From Dipetalonema caudispina (lineage: Eukaryota; Nematoda; Chromadorea; Rhabditida; Onchocercidae), in the NCBI GenBank assembly GCA_013365325.1, contig JABVXV010000013.1:478790-542789 (forward strand): a stretch of DNA of 64,000 bases, read 5' to 3'. The notes beneath the pieces were generated by a model. It was not told the DNA's origin, searched no databases, and worked only from the letters and a program-made list of their open reading frames with translations. The position numbers were made by a program, and so were the translations under genes. Position 1 is the stretch's first letter. Each line of letters opens with the position of its first letter. Below are positions 13,774 through 23,685 of this stretch, one piece after another.

Positions 13774-14681
13774 ATGGTATGTTGTTCAGTGGTAAATTGT
13801 TATGTTATAAGTATAAAAATTTAACTTTACTTAAATTTCTTTAACTTCTTTTTTTTTCAAGTTTAATGAAAATTTTTCACTTAATTAAATTCACATTAAG
13901 TGTGGACTGTTCATATTGGTACTTCTTCTACCAGTACTATTCAGTTTATTTGCATTTGGAACAACAATTTTACTTGTTCATCGAATATGGACCAGAGAGC
14001 GACCGCTTATGAGAAAAGCTCAAGATGCTGCTTTTAGACTTTATGATCAGGTTTTCAAAAATTTTCCACATTGTCTTCATTGTTCGGGAAATTTCATTGG
14101 TAAAAATAAACTTTTCAAATTTTATCATATAATTTTGGCAACAATTTGTAAAATGAATTAGTGAATTTTCGATTAAAATTATGAATTACATTTGCATAAT
14201 AAATAAAATTATGAAAAAGATGGTTCTGCTTGACAATATGAATTAACGAAATGGACATTTTGCACAACAAATGAAAAGTTATCAGTTGTGATAAAAGCAA
14301 TGGCTATACTTTTTTTTTTTTAACCTTTTTTCTGTTTTACTTGTTTAGCATCAAATGGCTAGCCAGCAATAAAGTTTCTGACCACTGTTAAAGTTATGAT
14401 TGGCTATTCATACAATTATTATGAATACTAACCTGAAAAGTTCAAATCTATCGAATCAGTTCATGTGCAATCCTAAATTTTGCATCAAATCATAACTTTT
14501 TATTAAATTTAGCTTTCTAAGCAAATGCACCTTTTATCATTTTATGATTTTCGAAAAGTTTTTTTTTATTCTCTATATCTGACACAATTTTTTTTTTTTT
14601 TAGGTATTTCAATCGTTAGTTCCAAAAGGACTCAATGATAAATTCCTGAAAGTGGAAGAATCAAAATCGAAAGAAGCATGA
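13774..14681 (+). CDS. Small single-pass membrane protein, family not recognised
   Basis: The two coding exons I can support are 13901-14050 and 14604-14681, joined CAG|GTT...TTTAG|GTATTT in frame. They encode a hydrophobic segment (LVLLLPVLFSLFAFGTTILL), a basic Arg-rich turn (VHRIWTRERPLMRK), then a charged amphipathic tail ending KVEESKSKEA. The frame is blocked upstream by TAA, so the first of these exons must start after about 13884; ATTAAG ending at 13900 is the best acceptor. The only start that fits is the ATG at 13774-13776, which is immediately followed by a GTATGT donor, so the start codon would be an exon end by itself. A CTTTTAG acceptor near 13684 could receive the leader. That model gives 76 aa. 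The exons look real; the start is a guess. Confidence 0.5.
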
Positions 14682-15349
14682 AATTAAAATAGTGTTATCA
14701 GTTCTTTGTTACTCTAATTTAGTTATTCGTAAATCTTCAAAAAGTTTATAAATATTTTGCTTTCTTGCAAACTTTTCTCAATGTAATAATTAGATTAACC
14801 TCAATTAAATTTAATTCAATCAATGTAATTTTTGAATTTCAGCCGTAATTTTCATTCGAAAATTGTAGAATTCTTTTTGAATATTTCGAAGATAATCAAA
14901 AGTATAGGTAAAATGATAAGCGGAATCAAAAATGAGTATAAAACCCTTCCCGAATGAAATTTCTAAAAAATTATCAGTTTTTGGTTTATTGCGCCATAAG
15001 AGATCCATTTTTTTAAGATTTTCGCGTCTAAAGAATTGTCCATAATATCACTCCTGTAAAGCTAATTAATTTTGCAGAAAGTTTATTAATTACGCTTTCT
15101 TGTATTGTACAGATAGAAATTGAGGTATGACAGATCGAAGATAACTCATAGGCCTGTGGATTATGCATAATACTGGAAATTGATCTGTTAAGGAAAATAA
15201 ACAAAAATAAACTTGTATGAAAGTTGGAATTATGAAATATTGCTAGAAAGTGAAGAAAACACTGATCACATCAAATAGATTCTTTAAAATAAAACTTCAG
15301 AATTCTGAGATTACGCTATCAATAAAAATATTATGTAAAGATTCAAGAA
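14682..15349. other. Gap before the duplicated element
   Basis: AT-rich non-coding sequence, including the 3' end of the small membrane-protein gene. A 62-codon minus-strand frame at 14820-15008 has no recognisable motif and I do not call it a gene. Confidence 0.4.
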
Positions 15350-16340
15350 AGGAACTGAAAATTTTTCTAATTTTTATTTTCCAGAAAATTCTTTATCATT
15401 TTTTTCATTAATATGTGAATGTACTCTTTTCCCATTTGTATTTGGTGGTCAAAGGGACCAATTTTTACGAGATTCGAGATGGAAGGCAAAAACGAAGGTA
15501 TAAAAAGAGATTGGAAAGATGAGATTATGAGACTGGGTAGAGGTTAGGCAAAGATGGGAAAGAGAAAGCAGAATTTGACCCCCATTAATTTGGTGACCTT
15601 CACAACAAAAACTGCTACTAATGTTATCCCATTCCTACTGCTTCTCTTTTCTGACCACAGTTGTACTCCGTCAATTTTTGTTTACTCTTCTCTATCTACT
15701 GACCACTAGAGAGATCAAAGAACGGTTAGAGTACAACCTTCTGTCTCTTGTCTTCACAATGGATGAGGATGGAAAGGACAGAACCGCGTTGTTTTGACCA
15801 TTGGTTATCACGTGACCTCGAGGTCAACCCCTCCTTCTCTTCTCGATCGACATTTGTATACTGAGCCAGCTCATTCGACATTCTTCCTTCCCTTCAGACT
15901 GTTGGTCACTACTCGATTCGGCCAAAATAAAGTCCACCATAAACATCATCCTTATCAACAACCAATAAATACCTCCAACTAAACTAAAGGAATGATTGGG
16001 AATTTACCTGAATAAGGGAAATCGGTTGGTGGTATTTCAGGATGTGCATCATGGTTGATGTAGTGAAAATATTCTCATCACCGGGTGCACATTCGGTCAT
16101 GTCATCTTCCAGTGTACAACTCACAAATTCCCGAGAAATCTCAACAATTCTTACCAAACATTAAAAAAATGTTGCTGAACAGTGTTGGCTCTACCGTAAT
16201 AATAGCATGAAATGTGAAAAGATTTATGTCGTATTCCCAAATAAATTTCCTAAGTCGAACAAATCAAAATAATTGAAAAGCACAGTAAAATCAAGCAATT
16301 GATAAGTTAACATTATATCTCTCAAAATTACTGAATTTCT
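15350..16340. repeat. Duplicated non-coding element, copy 1
   Basis: First copy of a direct repeat whose partner lies exactly 2574 bp downstream. From about 15455 to 16240 the copies align without an indel and differ at only a few sites; beyond that, on both sides, they are still alignable but much more diverged. The core is less AT-rich than its surroundings, carries TATAAAAAGAG near 15500, a CACGTG E-box at 15809-15814, the palindrome TGACCTCGAGGTCA at 15813-15826, and AATAAA signals near 15927 and 15964. An identical 62-codon open frame (15794-15982) is preserved in both copies but resembles no protein I know. I read it as a mobile-element remnant (LTR-like) or a duplicated regulatory block. 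Confidence 0.8.
15813..15826. promoter_or_regulatory. Palindromic TGACCT-CG-AGGTCA motif, copy 1
   Basis: A perfect 14-bp palindrome made of two nuclear-receptor-type half-sites (AGGTCA) in everted orientation with 2-bp spacing, overlapping a CACGTG E-box. Resemblance to hormone-receptor elements is seen; function is not shown. Confidence 0.4.
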
Positions 16341-17924
16341 ACGATTCCAAAAAAGACAGTTGTTGACAAGCACATATGGTAAATTAATAAAATTAATTAT
16401 TTAGAAGTGAAAATATCCATCTTAACACCGATATCTCATTAAACTTTCTTGAAAACTGTTGTAATTTGCAACATTCATTTTTTTGCCATATAATAAACAA
16501 GCCTAATTTATTGGTGTTTCGTCGAGAAAACTGTATGGATTATTTGCTGCAATGGGTATTCCATTTGCGCCCCCGAGTCTAATCGATAATCAAACATTTG
16601 CTAAGAAGAAATCCCTATCGTTGTATCTTTTACAGTGAGATTCGTGAATTTCAGCGTTAATTTAGAAATTCATAAATGATGGAATTCATAAATTTTATTT
16701 CTTTATTCAAGAAATTTGCAATGTTCTATCATATTATTTTAAACTTTGATTTGATTACTTCAAAAATATACCCAATTGTGTAATAATTTTCCCAAATATT
16801 CACTTTTAATTGAATCACAAAGCTAAATTTGTTGAAGAATTAATTAGTCGTATCATGAGCAGTAATTATTCTCAGTGATACTTATTTTTACAACCATTAC
16901 AAAAGAACTTTGTGTTGCAGTTTATCAATGCAATGTACTGTTATGATGAGACAATTATTTTAATACTATTTTTAATTAACTTCAAATTTTTAAGGTTAAA
17001 ATTTAAAAGTATGGTTTTTTGAACTATAGCATTGAAAAAATTGAACTTAGTCGATATGATTGAAATTTTGGGAGATTAAGGATAGTTTTAAATGCTTTAT
17101 TGAAAATACTCATTTAAATTAGAATAGAGTAATTGGTTCTAAAGGATTTGTTGTAGTATTAGAATTGCAATCGAATATTTTTTTTTTGTCGAAAACTTTT
17201 CGTCTGTTCTTCCTAAAGCTGCTTAGATGGGATTAAATTTTAATAGAAATTTTCAAAAAGTGTGCTTAAATAGTTCATTAACGCCTTGGATGACATACTC
17301 GATTACTCTATTCATTTACATAATTTATTTATTACTTTAAATCATTGTTAATTTTATGGAATTCCTCGTAGTCTTCTGAGCCAACTTTTGTATATTTCGC
17401 ATGAAATGAAAATGTATGATTTATAATGATAGCAAATTGTAGGCAATTAATGATGTAAGGAAAAATATTTTGCAAGAAAATAATTTTTTAGAAATTGAAT
17501 TAAGAATAAAAAATTTTCAATTTTAAGCATGTCCAAAAAAATCAAGGTTATGGAGGAAATTTTTAAAGATTAAAAATTTGAAATTTTGATTTTATACAAA
17601 CATTTGTTGAATTAAATGAAGAGAATACATTTTACCTGGTTAATATATTATCATTTTCCTTAATGTTAGAAATTTCGAATTAAGATTTAGACTTTGACTA
17701 AATCACCCATAAATATGTGTCTTTTGAATTTCTCCTCAACTGTCTGTCCACTGTTATCATTGTTGAAAAAAAAAAAATTCTTCCTGAAGTCTGATATTTG
17801 ACCCAATATAAATGCATGCATTATCGTAATATCTAAACCATAGTTACAGTATCATTTATGGCTATGTGCATTTTCAATTTATTGCTGGTACTGAAAAGGG
17901 ATACTGTAAAGGATGAAGAAAAAA
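16341..17924. other. Spacer between the two element copies
   Basis: About 1.6 kb of AT-rich sequence with no coding exon. I find no gag or pol motifs, so if the flanking copies are terminal repeats the internal region is non-autonomous. Confidence 0.5.
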
Positions 17925-18915
17925 AATCGAAAACTGTTTTCAAATTTTTATATCCAAGGAAATCTTTTACCAATCTTTCCATTGACATGCGAATATTTAC
18001 TTTTCCCATTCGTATTTCGTGGTCAAAGGTATCAATTTTTACGAGATTCGAGATGGAAGGCAAAAACGAAGGTATAAAAAGAGGTTGGAAAGATGAGATT
18101 ATGCGAATGGGTAGAGGTTAGGCAAAGGAGGGAAAGAGAAAGCAGAATTTGACCCCCATTAGTTTGGTGACCTTCACAACAAAAACTGCTACTAATGTTG
18201 TCCCACCCTTACTGCTTCTCTTTTCTGACCACAGTTGTACTCCGTCAATTTTTGTTTACTCTTCTCTATCTACTGACCACTAGAGAGATCAAAGAACGGT
18301 TAGAGTACAACCTTCTGTCTCTTGTCTTCACAATGGATGAGGATGGAAAGGACAGAACCGCGTTGTTTTGACCATTGGTTATCACGTGACCTCGAGGTCA
18401 ACCCCTCCTTCTCTTCTCGATCGACATTTGTATACTGAGCCAGCTCATTCGACATTCTTCCTTCCCTTCAGACTGTTGGTCACTACTCGATTCGGCCAAA
18501 ATAAAGTCCACCATAAACATCATCCTTATCAACAACCAATAAATACCTCCAACTAAACTAAAGGAATGATTGGGAATTTACCTGAATAAGGGAAATCGGT
18601 TGGTGGTATTTCAGGATGTGCATCATGGTTGATGTAGTGAAAATATTCTCATCACCGGGTGCACATTCGGTCATGTCATCTTCCAGTGTACAACTCACAA
18701 ATTCCCGAGAAATCTCAACAATTCTCACCAAACATTAAAAGAATGTTGTTGAACAGTGTTCGCTCTACCGTAATAATAGCATGAAATGTGAAAAGAATTA
18801 TGTCGTATTGCCAAATATATTCCTTATGTCCAACAATCGAATAGGCCAGTAAAAGAGATAAGCTAGGTAAAACAATTGGTAAGTTGAAATCATACCTCTT
18901 TCAAAATATATTCAA
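17925..18915. repeat. Duplicated non-coding element, copy 2
   Basis: Second copy of the element, same orientation. The core (about 18029-18815) has the same E-box, the same 14-bp palindrome (18387-18400) and the same 62-codon frame at 18368-18556. Differences are scattered substitutions such as the A/G change in AATTTGGTGACC versus AGTTTGGTGACC near 18160, and GTTGTCCCACCC versus GTTATCCCATTC near 18200. Confidence 0.8.
18387..18400. promoter_or_regulatory. Palindromic TGACCT-CG-AGGTCA motif, copy 2
   Basis: Same palindrome and overlapping E-box in the second element copy, without any substitution. Confidence 0.4.
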
Positions 18916-19196
18916 CATCAACATCTACGAAACATATTGTACCGAATAGTTGGACAACATGCGCGTGATATTTCCTTCTGAACTTTGTTAAGCATTTCAA
19001 GTTTTTCAGGTAATATTTCTCACTCCGCTAAATATTAAAACAATGGTTTACATTACGTTGGTTGTTAGCAACTATATAAATCCATTAAAAGATGTACAAG
19101 TTATTCGCATATTTTACAGGTCAAATGTTAATCAATGTTAATTTTTGTTTAACTTTTATCAAATTACAAATTTTCAAAAGCATAGAACAAAAGAAA

Positions 19197-19439
19197 TTAT
19201 GGAGCGGAATTTCGACCAACATCCTTATCTGCACGACTTTTTAGCAACTGTTCATTCTTCTCATTTATTGTCCGAGTTATTTCTGAATCAATTTTAACTT
19301 GCTGTACTGCGGCAGGTTTTTTTGGCGCAATTGTCAATTGACGGCCTTTCTTAGGACCCTGTTTTGTGGATTTCATCTTCTTCTTCTGTTTCACACCATT
19401 TGGTAACGATACCTTCTTCTTCATCTTATGCTGCACCAT
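19197..19439 (-). CDS. UPF0390 / Leydig-cell-tumour 10-kDa-like small basic protein
   Basis: A single-exon 80-aa protein that is extremely Lys-rich at the N-terminus (MVQHKMKKKVSLPNGVKQKK). Its centre, KQGPKKGRQLTIAPKKPAAV followed by QQVKIDSEI, matches the UPF0390 family (human C19orf53), whose hallmark is a GP(R/K)KG...IAPKK...QQ.K run. The family is nucleolar or nuclear by annotation and its biochemical role is not established. An acceptor (TTTGCAG, minus strand, 19472-19474) sits about 30 nt before the ATG, fitting a leader-spliced mono-exonic message. It lies about 1.1 kb downstream of coq4 on the same strand, probably too far for a tight operon. Confidence 0.8.
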   Translation of the reverse strand: MVQHKMKKKVSLPNGVKQKKKMKSTKQGPKKGRQLTIAPKKPAAVQQVKIDSEITRTINEKNEQLLKSRADKDVGRNSAP

Positions 19440-20551
19440 CCTTTATTTACGTATCAAAATTCTTAATAAACCTGCAAATGAAAACTGAATTAAAAAATTC
19501 GACAGCTATGAATTGCGTGTAAATGACTGCACGTAACATACAATTTTTCTGCATTTAAATTGACAGGTTTTAAAACGCTTCAGATAAATTGTAATAGCTG
19601 ACAAGTACATTTCGCATAGAGAATGCGACACTCCCAAATATAATATCACTTTTGCAAAAACAAATTCTTTGAATTTTGAGAAGAAATCACTCGAATAACT
19701 TTATTGTTCGTTTCGTGCATGCTATAAACGTTAAAAAATGAAAAAGGAAGAGTGCCTAGAGATTTAGATTAACATATCTTCTAATAAAGGCGCGAACAGA
19801 AGATTGTTTACATAAATTTTCCGAGAGAAATGAAAAATCCAATTAAACCCAAATCATTTCATTTGATCTACTTGTTACTTTGGATAAGAGGAAGAATGCA
19901 TGGAATTCTTGACTTCAGTTTACAAAGCAAGAATATCAGAGACAATTACATTTCTATGAATTAGAAAGACAACCAATATTTGGAAATATACCCTCCTTTA
20001 AATGTTCACGAAGTAAAACATATTCCCACATATATCTAAAAATGATCCTTCATATTCATGGGATTTGCACAAAATTGAAACTACAATCCACTTGAAAGCG
20101 CAGATGAATGATAATGATGTAAAGATTGAAACAAAAAGCAGTGTAAATACAAAACTTAGAATCTTCTTTACAATGCTTGCAAAGAGAAAATTTTTTAAAA
20201 TCCAGGAAATATTAGTTTATGAAGAATCGACACTATTTAGCAGTTAAATATCATTGCATATAGTCAAAAAGCAGCTAAATCTCGTAACTGACATGATATT
20301 TAACGTGACAATCATAACTTCATTATTTACTAAACAATTATAAATAAAATGCCCAAAGAAACCAATCAAATAAAGCGCCAAATGGGTGCGACAAATTCGG
20401 ATATATGCCTTTCATCATATACAAGAAAACACGATACAAGCGTGATGCCTCATTCAGACAATATTGGAAAGAACAAAGTTAAGGTAATCTTAATGATTAC
20501 CACCGGCAGGATGAATTGTTACACCAGAGATATTACTCGTATGGTAGAAAA
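19440..20551. other. Gap between UPF0390 gene and coq4
   Basis: The coq4 3' UTR and non-coding AT-rich DNA. Plus-strand frames at 20065 and 20349 have no family resemblance and no splice logic. Confidence 0.45.
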
Positions 20552-22665
20552 TTAGCGGATAAAAGGAGTGATTGAGCAAGCTTTTTGCAATTCAGAAATT
20601 GGCTTTTCGAAATGATTTTCCCAATCAATAGTAATTAGTAACCGTGAATTCACCGCCTGTTCCACACACCATGGTAAATATTGCCGTACAAACAGGCGCT
20701 GACGCCTGAAAACACTTAAAGTTACTTAGTAATTAGTAAAATTAATGTATTTATCTCTTTTGTCTCAAAATGAATTGAAGTTTAGAAACAATTTATCAGT
20801 AGAGTTGAATTTCTCTTACAGCAAACTCATCGACCAACCAACTTACTTTGGCTCTAATCTCAAACCACCAAACACACCACCAAGAATACACATTGGTAAA
20901 CCAAGCTGTATGCCTTCGAAATATTTGACAGCAATCTGAAAATAACTGTTACTCATTTAGAGAAAAAATAACAACCATGTAACCTTTAATTTTTCAGTTA
21001 TACCAAATGACAAGATAAGTATTCACTATCTTTTAAGCAGAATAATAAATCTTGAGGCCACTAAGCCATACTTTGTATTCCAGTACGCTGTATAACCACA
21101 CTTCCTGAATTCCGAAACCCTTGGAAATTTCTCTGTCCCATAGCTTCACAAGACTAAGAAGAAAAAACGCGAAATTCATTAATGTCATATAAATAACAGA
21201 ATTTACAGGTGACAAGGAACATTTTCATAATGAATTAAAACCATTAAAAATCTCTATCAAATAGTGTATTAACTTTGTTTTTCAAAACTTTCGATTCATT
21301 AAAATATATCAGAACACCAGAAATTCCAGAATCAGAAACCTACAGGTGTCAAAATTACTCAACCAAACACTGATTACTAACTCTCGAATAATATGAAAGC
21401 TACCTCCTCGAGCAAAGTCGTTTTCATTTGCAAAACTAAATGATTGAAATCATGCGTCTCGCGATATCTTTGCATTACGTAAACTAAGTCATCATCATCA
21501 TCAACAAACTAAAACAAAAACTTTAGCCTGAAAACTGATAAGACCAGAAATGACACTAGTTAACTTTTCTTTAATTTAAAATTACCTAAAGCAATCAAAA
21601 TACCATGACTTCCAGAACCAATCATTTGCTGCATCCCTTTTATTGTTAAATTTAACAAAAACTATCGACTGCAGTTCTTAAAGATAGCCCACAGTACCAA
21701 CGTTCAACTATTCATTTCAATTGATTTCAATTGTCAACGAAGCAATGAAATTCCAAAATATTAGAAGAAGAAAACAGAGTAACAAAGTTCGCAAGACAAA
21801 CCTTAACACTGGGACGTTCATCTGGAGTAGTATTCAGTCTTTCGAGAAATACAGAATATTCTTTACCAAGTGTTCCATGAGGAAGCGTTCGAAGGTAATT
21901 TAAATCAATGGTCGCATTTGTTATTCTTGGACGATCTCTGTATTAAAACCAATTCAATAACCATCCATGAAGTGCTTCTTCAAGTCATTAAACATAGAAA
22001 GTCCGAAACTCCAGAGAGACTTTGAAAGCAATCAGATGCGCGTAACGAAGATTAAAAGTCCGGAGAAAGAGCGTACTCTTATTAGATATTATGATGAATT
22101 CATCCTTTATGAGAGTGTGAACACTGCCAACAATCACAACTTACTGACTTGCAAACGGAGACAAGAACAAGTCATCATCTGTCCTTTAGTCATGTTTTCA
22201 TGAAGAATTTATACCTCAAAATTTTTCTACCACAGATATCGCTTTCCATTCTTTGACGAATTTTTTCTAATATTGGGCGAAAAGCTGTCGTTTCACCCAT
22301 TGTAGCTACCATATCTGAAAACGATCATCTAACATAAGACTCACTTTAGTAAGTAATAAATTTTAAGTCAAACAAAAAAGCAATAATATAATAAAAGAGA
22401 AAATAATAATAAGAGAGAGAAGGAAACTGATTGAGGTTCACAATGTTCAGTTAAGTAGACTACATTATCTTAAGTAGACTACATTATCTGAACACTACAT
22501 TGATTCAAATTTTGGAGAACTTACATACGCAAGTTCTATTCGGTAAAAAAATAAAAAAAAGTAACCTGCTCTCATCGGATTTAAAAGTGCTGTTACAGCT
22601 GAGCCGAACGCAAGTAATCCTTTTTGAAATGAAGAAGTTGGAATATGTGATGTGTACAGAGCCAT
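20552..22665 (-). CDS. coq-4: Ubiquinone biosynthesis protein COQ4
   Basis: COQ4 is a matrix-side component of the coenzyme Q synthome on the mitochondrial inner membrane. Exons in transcript order: 22665-22566, 22314-22215, 21937-21802, 21508-21404, 20935-20847 and 20705-20552, giving 227 aa (family about 230-265). Evidence includes [14 protein letters not shown] near the start, [20 protein letters not shown], the zinc-type motif HDxxHx11E (His131, Asp132, His135, Glu147) in [15 protein letters not shown], then [20 protein letters not shown], the strongest family signature, and a C-terminus [14 protein letters not shown]. No obvious targeting presequence is seen. A TTTCAG acceptor (minus strand, 22681-22683) lies 15 nt before the ATG, and the DNL zinc-finger gene ends about 340 nt upstream on the same strand. 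Confidence 0.95.
22451..22488. repeat. Two-unit 19-bp tandem repeat in coq4 intron 1
   Basis: TTAAGTAGACTACATTATC is repeated head to tail at 22451 and 22470 within the first intron of coq4. It is probably a replication-slippage product. Confidence 0.8.
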
Positions 22666-23005
22666 ATTTTCTATTGTTATCTGAAAAACAAAAGGATTTA
22701 TTGCATAATTTTTAAATATGATACCATTATTTTAAAATTATTTAGGTCACTCTAAGTTCACATATTTCGAGACAAAAGGTCATGTATTTCAATTCATTCC
22801 CTTCGTCATTGTTGACGATATCAAGGTATAAATTATCTTAAAACTTCCATTAAGAAAAACTTGTATGGCTTTCTGCAAACTTTTATACTGTAACCATTTA
22901 GTCGAACAATCATGGTTTAATTTGGAAAACTAAACAAATAAGCCTTCTTGTAGCTAATGCTTTAGATTTATTCCATTCAAAACAACTGACCTTCAAAAAT
23001 TTACC

Positions 23006-23685
23006 TCACTTGGTGATATCAATAAGCTCGATGCCTTTTTTAACTTCCTCACCCTTCTCTTTGAGTATCTCTTCAATATTTTTTGAACCTTTGGTCTGTG
23101 GGAACCATCCCAAATTATCGGCAATTAAGTGATAATTCTTGCAACTATCGCAAGTTACAATAACAACACCTTCCTTGTATGCTTTCTCAGAAAGAAATTT
23201 TGGACCCTGAAGTTTTTTTTACTTTTTTTTTTCTTTCGAATTTCTATTTGAAGAGGAAGTATTGGAAATTTCAGATTAAAACGATCAATTCATCCTAACA
23301 TATGTTTCCTGTCCTAAATGTTACACAAAAGCTAACAAATCATAAATTATGTATAAATAAGAAGCTCTAATTACGCAAGCAAGTTTTCAACTAATTCATA
23401 AACCAAATTCATATATTATTACTGTACACTACAATCAGTACCTTAAAATTAAATCATGAACTCACCTAGTTTATCACTCGTTCATGCACTACATTCTATT
23501 GAAATAGGAAGTGAATAAATGAAAAGAATAAAAATCTTATGAACACTTACCTGTCGAGTACCACAAACTTTACAGGTATAAGTTAACGATAATTTTCCTT
23601 GCAATGAAACACTCCCCAAGAATGCACGATGTATAATCCGATTTATGCGAAGACAACGAATTAACGGAGATACCAATAACATCAA
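23006..23685 (-). CDS. DNL-type zinc-finger protein (Zim17/Tim15/DNLZ), Hsp70 escort
   Basis: Proteins of this family keep mitochondrial Hsp70 soluble and support import and Fe-S assembly. Exons: 23685-23551 and 23206-23006, giving 111 aa. Residues 1-30 are basic with alternating hydrophobics ([16 protein letters not shown]), a credible matrix-targeting sequence. The zinc ribbon follows: CKVC at 38-41 and CDSC at 64-67. Next comes the name-giving motif [10 protein letters not shown] (71-80). The tail [15 protein letters not shown] is helical. The model uses a GT-AG intron of 344 nt and ends at TGA. It is the upstream partner of coq4. Confidence 0.93.

Noticed and set aside
15794..15982. 62-codon frame, identical at 18368-18556, as a conserved protein
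   Set aside because: The identity reflects the nearly identical DNA of the repeat core. Composition is His/Thr/Pro-rich without a known domain, and there is no evidence of codon-level constraint beyond the DNA itself.
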